From assembly GCA_028023455.1 (NCBI GenBank), contig JAQFVV010012419.1, positions 560,001 through 624,000 on the forward strand: a DNA stretch of 64,000 nt, written 5' to 3'. The first letter of the stretch is position 1; every line of letters starts with the position of its first letter. The position numbers and the translations under genes are program-made. Shown piece by piece: positions 1 through 13,061 of this stretch. The DNA is from Epiperipatus broadwayi. Lineage: Eukaryota; Onychophora; Udeonychophora; Euonychophora; Peripatidae. The notes beneath the pieces were generated by a model, which was not told the origin of the DNA, ran no database searches, and worked only from the letters and a program-made list of their open reading frames with translations.

Positions 1-1640
1 AAAATAAGAAACAAATCAGATCACTTTTAGATATATGCAATTTTTTCAATCATTTCTACTCAAAATTTGATGATGGAACCATTATTAAAATTAATAAAAA
101 AAGATGAAAAATGGAACTGGATGGAAGAACAAAATAACATGTTTGCCAAAATGAAAACAGAATTTTTAGATCAAATAATGCTAGTTTTTCCTGATTTTAA
201 TAAACTCTTTATCATACAAATTGATAGTAGTGGTTATGGATTAGGGATAACACTGTCACAAATCCAGAAAGATGGCAAAACAGGAGTCCTCTATTTAATT
301 AGCTATCTATTAAAGAATCCAGAAAAAAATACACTATTGCTGAGAAAAAATCATTAGCAATAAAGTGGGCTTCCCAGAAATTTCAAGAAATGCTTCTTGG
401 ATCAGAAGTGATGATTACTGATCATAAAAGCCTTGAATTCTTGAAACACAGCTACTTAACCCATAGTCATCTTGTCAGGTAGAGTTTGTTGTTACAAGAA
501 TTTAACTATACAGTCAAATACTGTAAGGGATCTGAAAACATTGTGACTGACATGTTAAGTCGAAATCCATGTCAATCAGAACAACGCATTTAACAATAGA
601 CAATATGTACATTTTAAACATTTATTTAGCAATTAATAAAAATGTAGAAAACAATGTATTAAATATAGAAAACCTCCAAACCCTAGATGAAGATTTGATA
701 CCAATTATTAAATGTAAACAAAGAGGAAATTCTGTATAAAAACAATAATCTTAAATATTATAAGCTTGACAACCAGCTCTTAAAATATAAAGCAGACAAT
801 GACAAAGACAAATGGAGGATAGTAATAACTAAAATATTAACAAACTGTCATATACAATATGTACATTGTTTATATGAAAATTACAGAGATTATAAAACTG
901 AACAAATATTAAAAAACTGGTTTTACTGGCCTAGAATGTACAAAGACATCTTCAAAGTTGCCATATATGCTTAAAAGCCAAACCAGTGAATAAAAGTTAC
1001 ATCAGTTCAGTAAACTCTATCATTCCAGAAAAAAACAAATAAGATCTTAACTGTGGATTTTTATGGTTCACTACCCCCAATTAATAATCAAAAATATTTG
1101 CCAATAGATTATGATCATGTTTCAAAATATGTGATGTATCAGCTTATCCAATAAAAATCAAGCCAATACTAACCATACTATTAAAGTATTAGACACCTTT
1201 CATTTTAAAAAGATAGGATAACCAGGAATCATCTTAATCAATCATGGTACCCTTTTCCTATCCAAAGAATAGATCAAATGGGGAGAAAAAGATCAGATAA
1301 AACATACCCCAATACTATTTAAAAAAACCATGCCTATGCTTGTAGATCAAGAAAAAGATTGAGTAAAGGCATATTACAAAATGATAAAAATGAGCAAAAA
1401 CAAGACAAAAATAAAAATAAATCAAATTACCACTTCAAAATTGGAAATCAAGTGTTCCTGAAAATCCCACATGTGAATAATTGAAAGGAATTCATTTTCC
1501 ACAAATTCTGTAATGCATTCGAGGGCTCAATTACCATCATTAAATGTGCCAGACTAAAGGCAAGACAATGAAAATGGAACCAGAGGAACTTACAATGTGA
1601 GAACATTGAAGCCCTATCATGAAAAAACAAAATAACTTCA
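1..1640 (+). pseudogene. Ty3/gypsy pol remnant: RNase H and integrase
   Basis: Decayed 3' half of a Ty3/gypsy-type pol, cut off by the window start. The frame at 67-357 reads as the RNase H start, with IDSSGYGLG carrying the first catalytic Asp. After a stop at 355 the match goes on in another frame with TDHKSLEF and, near 550, DMLSRNP. From about 740 comes an integrase HHCC-like zinc region (HCLYENY followed by FYWPRMYKDIF), then VDFYGSLPP near 1060, which fits the first catalytic Asp of the integrase core. Near 1430-1480 KIGNQVFLKIPHVN resembles the integrase C-terminal barrel. Many stops and frameshifts make it non-functional. In life it would copy and insert retrotransposon cDNA. No 3' LTR was recognised. 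Confidence 0.8.
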
Positions 1641-2223
1641 TGTCTTCATTTTAATTTTAATAAATTATTTAGTACTAACTATATTAAGTTAAAAAGAATA
1701 AAACGTGATGATGAACCTAAAAACTTTATACTGTAACACACTTGAGAAATTAAAATCTTAAAAAAAACTAAGAAAGTATTCCTAAGCAAAACAGGGAACC
1801 ATACCAGACTGTCTCAACCCAATGAATCAACCCATTAGAAAAATAAGACACTCACTCTTTTAACAAATACCACAGATAAAGTCTATTAAGTCTCATATAA
1901 AAGGAATGGAACAGGTATTTTTAAACATACACTTATACTTAACCAATGTATAAGCTATTCAAAGGGAAACTTATTCACATTGTTGATCAGATCTTCAAGT
2001 ACTAGAACAGTTACTACCTCTTCATAATAAAAAGATATACAAGTGTAGGTATCTCCAATCCAACCTTATCAGGTATAAACACCAAAGATATAAGGGAAGA
2101 ATTAAAGATATTGTTGCTATCTTTAATCCCTTTTTATTGGGGGGATATATAATATGTGATTTTATATGCCATCAAGAATCATTAAACACACTTATCTACT
2201 TTTTTTCTATATGTCATAGCAAC

Positions 2224-2300
2224 GGCCGGGAGGCAAACCTGCAACAATCGCTCAGCAACCAACTGCTTGCTAGGCGGCTGCACTGACCTCTCGGCTAACA
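2224..2300 (-). repeat. tRNA-derived SINE-like relic
   Basis: Read on the minus strand, TAGCCGAGAGGTCAGTGC resembles an RNA polymerase III A box, and AGGTTTGCCTCC, about 45 bases further on, resembles a B box. The spacing and the paired stretch between them suit a class II (Leu/Ser-like) tRNA with a long variable arm. The stretch is clearly more GC-rich than its surroundings. It lacks a convincing full cloverleaf, so a SINE head or tRNA pseudogene is more likely than a working tRNA. Confidence 0.5.
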
Positions 2301-2737
2301 ATGCTTGACTACACACACTTATCTACTTCAATACCAATACCCACCATAACAACATTATCTGCATATATGTACCACAAATTAAAGAAAATATAACCCAAAT
2401 AAAGCATACTCCCAAAAAATAAAAATGTTTACAAACATTTGAGATGAGAAAATATTTAATTGTTGATATAACTAGAATATAAACCAATGGATGATAAAAT
2501 CCATAACCTATACTAAGCATGTAAAACTTAAATATTTATACTTACCTTATTATAAAACCTTTTGTGAATTATTGCTTGATATACACATATTATAACAGTA
2601 TAAAAAATGATCAAATTTAGATACAAGCAATAAAATCACAAAAACATAAAGGAAAGAAATAATAAATACAATTTTATTGTTATTAATTCACCATATATAT
2701 ATATATATTAATTCTAATATTTTCATGGATAAAAGAT

Positions 2738-2863
2738 GTCATATTATTATTACTATTTGCAAGATATTCCGCTCTGAGAAAGGTACTTGATATTGTTCTG
2801 AAACGTCAGCATTTAGCTTTTTCACTACACAGAATATCCCGCAAATAGTAATAATAATATGAC
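2738..2863. repeat. Short hairpin repeat with 23-bp perfect arms
   Basis: Arms 2738-2760 and 2841-2863 are perfect reverse complements (23 bp), and an inner GATATTC/GAATATC pair lengthens the stem. The loop carries a degenerate hammerhead-like core (CTGAGAA at 2774, GAAAC at 2800) followed by a TTTTTCACTACACA stretch. A relative of the loop lies near 38337-38445. It may be a small non-autonomous repeat. It sits directly upstream of an AT tract and the RTE fragment. Confidence 0.6.
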
Positions 2864-2878
2864 ATATATATATATATA

Positions 2879-3642
2879 TTGCAGATGATATAGTTGTTTT
2901 TGCAAATAATGCTTCAGAGCTGCAGAAAATGTTGCAGGAGTTATCAGATGAAAGTAGGAAAGTAGGACTAAAGATAAATGTTAAAAAGACTAAAGTAATG
3001 TTTAATCGATTTGCTGAAAATATGAAAATAAAGATTGATTATGAAGAATTAGAAGAAGTTTACAGTTACAAATACCTTCGTCAGATTATTAATACAGATG
3101 TAAACATAAGGGATGGAATTAATCATAGAATTAAACTTGGTTGGAGTGCTTTTGGTAGAAATAACTTGATATTAAAAGGAAATATGCCTATGTGTTTGAA
3201 AAGAAAGTTTTTTAACAAATGTGTTTTACCAGTTCTTACTTATGGATCTGAGATTTGGACACTTAATAGAAGAGCAATACAGAGACTCCAGACAACTCAA
3301 AGAAGTATGGAGAGATGTATGTTGGGAGTAACAAGAAGAGATCAAAAACACAATGTATGGGTAAGAGAACAAACAGGTGTTACTGATCTCATTGAAAAAA
3401 TTAAAAGATTGAAGTGGAGTTGGGGTGGACATATTTCTAGAAGAGATAATAATAGATGGACAATTGAAATCTTAAACTGGATTCCAAGAGATTGTAAAAG
3501 ACCCAGAAAGAGACCACATGTGAGATGGATGGATGAAATAAGAAAGTGTGCAGGGGTGATCTGGAGAAAAGAAGCTAAAGATTGGAGAAGATGGATTGAA
3601 CTTGGAGAGACCTTCATGCTGCAGGGGATTGATAATGGTTGA
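2879..3642 (+). pseudogene. RTE-like LINE reverse transcriptase, C-terminal fragment
   Basis: Open frame of about 255 codons giving the C-terminal part of a non-LTR reverse transcriptase. It starts abruptly after an AT tract with ADDIVVFANNASELQ, the catalytic (Y/F)xDD box and what follows it. Next come VGLKINVKKTKVM and YKYLRQII (thumb region). The tail has LPVLTYGSEIWTL, MERCMLGVTRRD, IKRLKWSWGGHISRR and RPHVRWMDEIRK, which are typical of RTE/BovB-type proteins often annotated as craniofacial development protein 2-like. The N-terminal endonuclease and the RT fingers are missing, as in a 5'-truncated insertion. The frame is intact to its TGA stop, so the copy may be fairly young. AT tracts lie on both sides. 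Confidence 0.85.
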
Positions 3643-4117
3643 TTATATATATATATCATAACACATGACATAAATAATCAAGTCCATGCATGATATCAAA
3701 CTCACTATTTTATAAAAGAGTCAATTCAACACTTATAAAAAACAACCATGCTTTGGTGATTGGCAATATATATATACAAACGACCTTCATTTTAAAAGAG
3801 ATCAAAAACTCTTATCAACTAAATAGCATGTACATTTTATAAGCTGTGATCTAACTTTTCATTTGAAGATAAAGATCGGCAGCCATCAAAGTAAAACCTC
3901 AAACTAGACGATTGCATTGAAGACAGATAAATAAAAGTGGATGGATTTAAATTTAACAAACTAAGGGATTTTAGATTCGAAACTCCAGAAAGCACTTTAA
4001 ATTTATTCCATACTTCAAGATTTTCAATCTTTAGTTGGAGACTTATACCAACTCTAGCTTGAGATTCCAAAGAGTCAAGATCTATCTGTTCAACAAACTT
4101 AAAGTTCTTATTAACTA

Positions 4118-4199
<82 letters not shown>

Positions 4200-5424
4200 C
4201 ATGCACTGCTAAGTATTGTTACCTTATGAGATAAAACTCATTGCCCATGGAGCTGTAACCACAAGGCACTACCAACTTTACTACTTGAATCTGAAAACAT
4301 GAATATAATCTTTCAAAGCACACTATATGGAAAGGAAAATTTGGATCACCATGATGCATGTTTCCAGTTCATTCAAACCCAAACAACTGGATTATGAACT
4401 GTAGAAATAAGGAAACACATAATTTTTTTAAGACATTTTCTTTTACGGACTCTTGATTTATCTTAGATTGACATCATATGATTAATTTTATGTATCTATT
4501 TTTTTTTCTTTCCTTTACCATAGGTCAATGGGAATATATATTCTTTGCATACTAGAAAAAGGAAAAATATTGTAGCTTAATTTTAAATTGAAATAAAATA
4601 TAGGAGTCATGAACTTGAATTGTAGATGTTAGAGATAAGACTTTATATTTTCCAATATTAAATGGCACAATTATACAGTTACACTGTTATTTGTTGTTTG
4701 TTTATTGATACTAATCAGTTTGTTGTTTACTTGTTTTTTCAGTATATATGATTAAAGACTTCTTAGTGTGAATGGTCTTTCTCTACCATTATAGAAACAA
4801 ATCATAATAAAAAAAACACTTCCAAATTACCTCCACATTATTTAATATGAATCAATCTGTAAATATGTTGGAATCAAAGAATTATGATTTAATAAATTCT
4901 AAATTAGTGAACAAGCATATTGGTTTTGATCATTACCCTTTAAAGGGAAAAACGGATTGAATTAGGATTAATAAATATTAACCATACTTATCAAGGAATA
5001 GTCATAGATATCTCAGCAAATTAATTACTATTGTTACATTTTCTCATTAAATAAATTGTAATAAATGTGAATAAATCTGTTAAACATGCAATTACAGATT
5101 AAAGATGGTCATTTGCATTTTTCTTTAATCACTTATCAATTTATCCCACACATGATGCAATAAAGATTATACTACAAGTATTCTTTGAAGTAGAATATTG
5201 TGCATATTCTCCTTGAGCTTTAATTCTGGGATATATGAAATTTAGAGATAGAGTAAAAAGAAGAGTGTGTGCGGAGTTATCTGTTATATGTTCATATGCA
5301 AGCATGTCATCTCTTGGGATTGAAATCAAGGTGGTTCTGAGTCTAGAAGTTCAAAAACCCTAAATACACTTTCTTATTCACACTAATGGCCTATCAAGGG
5401 TACTGCTATGGAAGTCCATTCTGT

Positions 5425-5429
<5 letters not shown>
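3643..5429. other. Non-coding stretch with AT microsatellite
   Basis: AT-rich sequence without a convincing gene. A minus-strand frame at 3837-4070 has no recognisable motif. The long AT tract inside is listed separately. Confidence 0.6.
4121..4197. repeat. (AT)n microsatellite
   Basis: Nearly pure AT dinucleotide tract, broken once by AATT near 4151. The open frame across it is only repeat translation. Confidence 0.95.
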
Positions 5430-5460
<31 letters not shown>

Positions 5461-5473
5461 TATATATATATAT
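5430..5473. repeat. (AT)n tract flanking LTR B1
   Basis: AT dinucleotides broken by one C, ending exactly where the LTR B1 terminus TGTACC starts. AT repeats resume after the other end of the LTR at 7201-7212, so the tract was probably the insertion target. Confidence 0.85.
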
Positions 5474-7200
5474 TGTACCAATATTGTGTTGGTACATAAT
5501 AATTTTGTCTAAAAATTATTAAAATAAAATTATTCGTTAAAATAAATAGAGGTTTAAGAGTTCTTGAAATAAAAGTTACAATTAATTAATTAAAAGGGGG
5601 AGGGGGTTGCTGTAGAAACAAACTAAAAGTTTCATAAAAGAAGTTAAAGAGTTTATTATTATTATTATTATTAGTTAAAATGTAACGTAAAGTTTAAAAA
5701 TATAAATCACTTTTCATTCCAGTTAAGGAAAAGAAAGTAATCTTAAAACTAATATAGAGTTTATTAGAATAAAATATACAGATACGAAAATGACAAATTA
5801 ATGCCTGCTTGTTAATAAAATATATATGTGTGAGACTAAACAAAGAAATGATAAATGCATGTATATGTGCATGTTAAAATCATATTAAAAGAAGACACAT
5901 GAAAATAAATATCAAAATAAAATAATAAAAAAAATATAGTTAAAAACACAGCGATGGCTACTAATTAAAAATATAAAAACAACATGTTTGCATGGCTACT
6001 AATTAAATGATCTCCAAAAACACATAATTAAAAGATTATCAAAGGAATTTCGACAACAGATATAGCTGGAGGATATCATAATGACAACACGTCGTATGTA
6101 TAAATAGTCAATTTTTTATTGGACAGTTAGTTGTGTTTGAGATAACATTTCAGTACAATCTATCAATGAGTTATATCAGTCAGCTTATTATATATCCAGA
6201 ATCAAGAATGCAGTGTTAAAACCTCGGAAAACATATGACTTTCTCCAGCCTGAAGTCCGATGAAAACAGCCAACCTACCCGATAAAAGTGATGCCTGCGT
6301 AACAACCTGAAGCCGCTCAATATCTAATTGTCTTAAAGAAAATGCCTCGGAATAATCAGCATCAAATCTCCACAAGAAAACTTCAAATCTAACCGGTTAG
6401 AAATATTTCATTAGAAGCAGCAAACAGCAAGAAGTATCCATGTTCAAAATCCTAGGTAATAACATTTTCTTATTTCTAAAGTAGCCATCGCATTTGTAAA
6501 ACCTCAAGAGTCAAGTTTAAGAACTCTATAGCATACATAGACTAAACTATTAATATGTGTGTTTAAAATGTTGTGTGTGTTCATGCGTTAGTATATAGTG
6601 ATTTCATTGTATTTTGTATTTCAAATATTATTTAATGCTTTCTCATAAGATATTATAGTGTGTGAATTAAAAATGTGCATGTGTTATATTAGTTAAATAA
6701 GATTGATAAAATATTTAAAATTAGTTTAATAAATGTTAATTAAAATAAATTGTCTTTTAAACTAAAACTTTATTTTGTCAGTCAATTCTTTTGCCACTAT
6801 GTAAGTGAAACAATATTTTGTTATTGATTACAAGTAGCTGAGCTAGTCATGGGTATATCTTGGGCATTGAATTAGTGGCCATTGTTTAAAGTGTGTTATT
6901 TATCCTCTGGATAAGTAACTGGCGCCCGTGTTTATACAAAACAAAAAAATGCTTTGAACATGGTGTTGAATTCAACAGTTGAGAAGAAGTTCTGCCCTGG
7001 AAATATAACACCAATTATATATTTTATAGCTATCATTTGGACATATATACTCTCTGAGTATGTTCTTCTCTGCCTAAGGGACCGGTTCAATCACGTAATA
7101 TTTATAATATGAGATTATAGATTTATTATCAATAAGGTTGAAACCCAGCTAAACCTATTTGCAGATGAAGCGTGAGCAGCAACAGATCGAACCTGGTACA
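5474..7200 (+). mobile_element. Solo LTR, family B copy 1
   Basis: About 1.73-kb unit that starts TGTACC and ends GGTACA, set between AT tracts. It aligns along its length with 41711-43369: shared blocks are AATTTTGTCTAAAA near the start, AGCGATGGCTACTAATTAAA in the middle, CTAACCGGTTAGA and TTTGTCAGTCAATTC towards the end. The second copy has a polypurine tract directly upstream, which marks this family as an LTR. No internal coding region is attached here, so it is a solo LTR. Its first 23 bases form a hairpin, TGTACCAA/TTGGTACA. Orientation is inferred from the second copy. Confidence 0.75.
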
Positions 7201-7212
7201 ATATATATATAT

Positions 7213-8718
7213 TGTGATGATTGCACATACTGCAATCACACATATAGACATTTAACATTTAAATAATATTAAATAGTGTGTTTTAAAATATTAGCAAATG
7301 AATTTAAAAATTTATGAAGAAAGAAATGTTTTAATTAATAAAAGAGAGGGAATTAGAATCGGAAAGATTGTTATCTTTTACCTTCCAAAGTCAAGATTTT
7401 ATGAAATAAAAAATAATTAAAGTTAGAAATATTGAAATTGCATATTAGTGAAATTAATAGTGGTAAAGAAATATAAATCAAATACTAACTAAAATACAAT
7501 TTATAAGAAAGGGTAAAGTTGAAAGCCTTAATCAGAGCAAAAAATAGAAATTTAAAATGTGGCCAAAAGATAAGGATCTGGATTATAAAAGTACACATTT
7601 GACGATAAACGAAATCCATGTATGGAGTATGATAAAGATAGCAATAATTAATGCTTGTCAATAATAAAAAAAACATTTTATTAAAAATTTGTTTAATTAA
7701 AAAAAAAAAACAAGAGAGAACCCAGAAACATGGTAGAAGGGCTCCAATGTAATAACAGATAATTAAATGAACAAGATATGATTCCTAACACTAGTGACTC
7801 ATCAAGAATGGCTGGCTAAGGGCCATCGTGATCACTGGCCAATTCAAACTCCCTGTGCTCTAAAGGTTCCCGTCTAGATGTAACAACTGCCAATGTAGTG
7901 CCTGCCAGAGGGTTCGTTTTGCCATGTCCTTGATGTCCTAAATATGGAGGAGTTCCCACAACCAAAATCTAACCTAAGAGCAACTGTTCCCTACTAAAGA
8001 AGTGGAGAAATTCCATGTGGCAGTCAGCAAGACTTCAAGTTACTTCAGAGACTCAATAAACCTAGGTAAATATGTATATGACATTTCATATTTACATGTG
8101 CACATACCTTTAATTTAGACAATGGCCAAATTCTTACTTTGAATGATACAGACATTCTTTAACTTTTTTATATATACACGGAATGATGATTATAAATGTA
8201 CAATCATTTATAGGATCTTTTATTTTATTTTTACTCATAGCATTATAGCATAAAATCTGTTTTATTGTGTGTAAATGATGTAAAGTAGTTCTTTTATTGT
8301 TTAATCTATTGTATTAAATATTTTTTTATTGATTTAAATCTGTTTTGTCTCATTTTTCGCCACTCCAAAAAGTAATATAGTCATAGGGTTTGGGGAAATA
8401 ATTATTACTCATTTTGAGTACTGAATTAACTTGTGAGGCTGGTGGTGCAGTATTTTGATCCCATTAAAATTTATAAATATCCAAGCGCTGTAACTCTGTA
8501 AATCTTACAGCAGTCGAGAGACAGTTGACCAGGAAAAATAACCTGGGGCTATACCCATATAGTTACAGGTTCGGTCAAATATAGATATAGACTCGTTTAT
8601 GTCCATATGTTCTTTCTGCTTGTGGTAGCGGAAGGTGGGAGATCTTGAATTGTAAGAATTTCCCATTATACATAAATAAAAGGGAAGTTAAGCCTTTGTC
8701 ATTTGTAATTCCGTTACA
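7213..8718 (+). mobile_element. LTR-like unit H, probable solo LTR
   Basis: Lies between AT tracts (7201-7212 and 8719-8724). It starts TGTGAT with a terminal hairpin (TGTGATGATTGCA/TGCAATCACACA) and ends CCGTTACA. Its 3' part shares TTTTGTC and GCCACT blocks with LTR B at a comparable position, which suggests a related LTR family. No second copy is present in the window to prove it. No coding capacity is evident. Confidence 0.5.
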
Positions 8719-8724
8719 ATATAT

Positions 8725-10255
8725 TGTAACAGAAATTTCCCCTCCTTAAACTTAAACTTTTTAAACTTTCTATTATTTATTCTATTTCACAAAACTCATA
8801 TGATTTTGCAATATGATTTTTTAAAGACCCGTTACTCAAGCAGGGGAGTAAATATGATTAATAATTATAGGTCAATCATACCCCCAGTCAGACCAAGATT
8901 TAATAAAAATATTAAATTGACAGTCACCTTTCCAGACTGAAGTAGCTCCCTGGCTGCATGAAATATGAGACATCTCATGGGGATATTTATAGCAGGTTTA
9001 AACCCAGGGTACCATCCAATGGTTACATTGTAACCCATGAAATGTCAATAACACATTTCAAGCACTTGATCCATGGTTAATTCTTAACATGGGACCAGCT
9101 ATATATTTACTTAGGTGAATGGAGAGAGAGATGTAAAATTAAATTAATAATTTAAACAAATTTATTACAAAATAATAATTATAAATGTAATTATAATAAG
9201 AAAAATACTAAAATATGAAACACATATGGGATAGTATAACTTAACATGTACTCATGATAACAAAGTCTTATTTCAGATAAAATTTAAAAGTTTTAATAAT
9301 GATGTCAATGAATATTTACCTAGGATAAATACAACATAGCTTTTGGAGTTTATTTGTGGGTTGAACATTGTCTCTGATTTCCATAGGCATTTTTACACTG
9401 TTCTTGGTTTTTGTATGTGGATATGCACAGTTCTTGGAATGTGGGTGATCAACCCTTTTCTTTGGATATGGACAGTTTTCTTGGTCAAGGTATTTGCAAT
9501 TTAAAGAAGGAATCTTGGTTTCTTGTTCTATGCCATGTCTGTTTTTCTTAATTTAGTAGGGTGGGTTGAAACATTGGCAGAAGGTAAGTCACAGTAAACT
9601 ACCATGGCATTTGGCTAGTGGCACACAGGAAAAAGGTGGAGGAAAATGGCCGAACACCAGTGTTCGAATTTAGCCACTCATTTCTCTTTAATAGAATAAT
9701 CTACTAATACTCTAATAATCTAACAATAAAAATCTAATAAACAATAGTGAATGTCAGCTTTTTATACTACTCTGACACCACCTTTTCTTGAGTTTCAACC
9801 ACATTATCAATACATTTTATCTGTAAAAAATGTTAATTAAAATTTACATTTCTTTATTTTTTTTTTTGTTTTTTTTAATTTTAATTACAGAAATTAGCCA
9901 TATTGTTCCACTGATCAGTCTGGAATTTTAATCTCCAGAGTCTGATTAGTTTTGTACAAACTATTTTAATTTAATCATAAGAACATTTTATTTTTTTAAT
10001 TAAAATACTTTTTTCAATGAATTTTTTGACAGGATTATAAAATAAAAGTATATAAAAGAAAAACAAGTTACAATTATTAACTAATTCTTAACTTATCTCT
10101 AAATTTTCCCTCTAATTTTTTAACTTCTACCCTTTCAAACTATTTAATTATGATTATTTAAATTTTATATTTTTTTAATTAAAAAAACCAAGTAAATTAT
10201 GTAACTTGTATATTTACACACACTTGTGCAACATGTGTATATACATACCATTACA
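8725..10255 (-). repeat. 3' LTR of element G
   Basis: Matches 13062-14592 throughout, for example CCTTAAACTTAA near one end and ACACACTTGTGCAACATGTG near the other. By eye the copies differ at many scattered sites, so the insertion is old. Confidence 0.85.
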
Positions 10256-10268
10256 TCACACCCCATTC
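10256..10268 (-). other. Polypurine tract of element G
   Basis: On the minus strand the bases next to the 3' LTR read GAATGGGGTGTGA, then TGTAATGG. The same GGGGTGTRA pattern precedes the family B LTR at 41711, which supports a role as plus-strand primer. Confidence 0.65.
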
Positions 10269-11271
10269 ACTTGAGAAATTTAAGTGTGTTGATCACTTTT
10301 TTCTTAAGTATTGACCACTTTAAATTCTTGTTTTCAATGACTCTATTTTTCTAAAGTGAATTTTAGTTTTTGTTTTCATTATTAGATAATAAATGGTAAT
10401 GTTAAGAGATGCAGACAGTAAAATATTAGGCAATTTAACACACAGATCGATTTTGGGATGATTAAACCAACTTTTAATTTCTTGCAGAGATCATGACTAC
10501 AGCAGTGACAATTTTTGTGCACAGAGACTTTAAGGTTGTGAATGGCAGGCTTACTACTTCTGCACATTTGACTTATGAAAATATTTATTTTATTGGGTTG
10601 CTGGGAATTTTTCTTCCACACTTATTATTTACTATATGCCAGAACTTTTTTCCACTGGTGCATCATCATCAGTATTATTTACCCTTCACACTACCCATCT
10701 GTAGAACAAAGTAACTGCTGGAGAAGGTTTAATCCAACCAAAAGTTGGGCCTGAAATTTAAATCTTTGTCCAAATACTCTCACACACCTCCATCTTAATT
10801 GAACACACACTTTTTTGATAATGATTTACTTCATTAGTACTTTTATCATATACTTGTTTATTTCACTTTTATTTTAAAAGCATTATTTTTACTATCCTTT
10901 TTTTATTTTAAAAGAAAACTTTTATTTTGCTTTTCTATTTTGATTTTTACAAATTCATTTTGTTTATGTCATGCTCTAATATGTTTTAGACTTATGAGCT
11001 GGAATATCTCAATAATCAAGAAGACATAATCAATGTTTTTGACATAGATTGTTATTTTGGTAGTTGTTTTACTTTTTTTAAAAACTCTAGGTTGTTCTTT
11101 TTATCATACATTTATTTCATTTTCCTTACATTGGTCTTTATGGACATTAATAATCTGTCCAGCCTGTGAATCCATCCAATTTTATTTTTAATTTTTGTCA
11201 GCCAGTTCTTTGTTATTTTTTTTCTTTTTGGCATATAGCCACTCATGCAGGAGGATTGGAAATCACCCCTG

Positions 11272-12600
11272 GGCTTTTCCTTAGGTTTACTATGAGATAT
11301 TTCAGGATTGCTTCCAGTTGATCAAAAGATTCTTGTTCTCTTGGGACTATGGGAATAGGGTCTTCTTTGGACCCCACTCCCCGAATTTGTTCTACACTTA
11401 TATCTTATGGCATTTACAACTGGCTCCCTAGGTTGGGGTTTAACTCCCCTATCTTTCATATCATAGGTTAATCTAGTGCTGTCAAAAGTGCTCAATAATT
11501 CCACCATTTGTTTGACCATTTTTATTTCTGTTCCTATGAGCATTTTCTTGACATTGTGAGGAAAACTATGGCAGACTATCCTGACAATTTGTTGTTCAGA
11601 TAGTGATCTGCTGTTAGTGAGTGGAGCTTTATTACTTGCACCCTGAAGAATGGCATGAACAGTTTACTGGGTTGTCATTTTTCTTATGACACCTGGTGAC
11701 AAATATTTTCTTGGTGATCTTCATTCCAATAGCTAGCCAACAGTCTTTTTATATTTATCAAAAGTAATGGGTTCTCTATATAATGAGTCCCTCCAAGATT
11801 GAGACCCCTTGTAGATGGCTACATGCTATTGCAATTATGGCTTCTACAATCATTTGATTGAAGGTGAAGTATTGCTGCTAACTGTCTAGATTTTCTGTTG
11901 GAGTTTCACCTATGTGACCAGAAAATAATCAAATTTTGGAAATTGGTTTACAACTGCTGGATTGTTTATAACATGCATGTTTTCACACAATTGGTCAGGC
12001 TTTTTAGTTAAGTTTGCAGACTATTTTTACTAATGTTTACTTTATTTATTTTTCTGCTAAGTGATTGACTTCAGCTTTCATCTCATCTATTGCTCTGTGG
12101 TTTCCTAACTTGGTTTCTACTATCACTACTCATACTAGCTCAACATTTTCTTCATGTTCAATTTTATATGTTTTTATATTATACATGGTCCCTATTTGAT
12201 TTTCTATTTGTTTTTAATTGTCATTCACTTCTTTCGTGATTTCTTTTATTTTATCATAACCCCTTCCCATCTGGTCCTTTAACTTTTCAAGCATCTTAGC
12301 TTGCCCTTCCAATTTTCTATTCATTTCATTATTTTGTTTTCTAAGTTTTTCTGCTATTTTTATATTTTTCAGCTGCTTCTTTTTGTTTTTCAAGCATGCT
12401 GGTTATCAAAGCTATGATTTTCCTATTCTCTTCTTTGTGCTTAACTTCTTTTTCATTTTACTTTGTTGTTCCTCACTAGGAACATTCTCTACTTTTTTCA
12501 CTTGAGACTCCATTTTTTCTTCACTGGGGATCTTTTTTATTTCACTAGTCTCAGTTTTATTGTGTTCCTTGCTGGGAACATTTTCTATTTTTTACCTTGA
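11272..12600 (-). pseudogene. Decayed gag-like gene of element G
   Basis: Broken minus-strand frames inside element G. The upstream part (near 12600-12430) is charged and holds a short internal repeat, KIENVPSKE and KVENVPSEE. Then come strongly helical, probably coiled-coil pieces (MLEKQKEAAEKYKN, KLEGQAKMLEKLKDQMG). The downstream part (11543-11322 and just before it) has KKMLIGTEIKMVKQMVELLS, which resembles a stretch of the plus-strand frame near 51400-51530. No zinc knuckle is evident. Several stops and frameshifts disable it. It is called gag-like from its position between primer site and polypurine tract and its coiled-coil character; no named Gag domain can be proved by eye. Confidence 0.55.
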
Positions 12601-13041
12601 GCCTTCATTTTGGCTTATTTCTTGTCATATTTATAATTTTAAACAACTTTTTATATATCTTTAATACTGTATTCTATTCACACTAATAAGTTTACTAATT
12701 TCTATTTTAATTTATAATCAAACATGAGTGTTCAGTCAATTTTCCCCACCACATTCCCCCTAATACCACTTGCATGCTGATTCCTAATCTAATGCCAATG
12801 CTTACCCACACCTTTTTTTTCTATATCTACCATGTATATATTTTTTTCAATGCCAAATATATCATTTTGCTAAACTAATCCAACTTACCTTTTTTATAGC
12901 ATATAAAATTATCATTAGTGTCATTTATTCTATTTTATCTCTCATAAATTCTTTCACTTTAATTATATATTTTTATTTATGTGAGCTGATTTTTTTATAT
13001 ATTATGAATTTTTCTTTTTTTTAATTTGAATGAATGCTCAT

Positions 13042-13059
13042 GCCCCATGTTGGTAACCA
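13042..13059 (-). other. Primer binding site of element G, tRNA-Lys type
   Basis: Two bases inside the 5' LTR, the minus strand reads TGGTTACCAACATGGGGC. It agrees at 14 of 18 positions with TGGCGCCCAACGTGGGGC, the known primer site for tRNA-Lys1,2. This fixes the orientation of the element. Confidence 0.65.
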
Positions 13060-13061
13060 TT

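Noticed and set aside
3837-4070. 77-codon minus-strand frame
   Set aside because: No domain, no splice context, next to a microsatellite.
6920-6930. TGGCGCCCGTG, like a tRNA-Lys primer site, inside LTR B1 (also TGGTGCCC near 43129 in B2)
   Set aside because: Both copies of the LTR continue about 250-280 bases beyond it to the shared GGTACA end, so it is not at an LTR/interior border.
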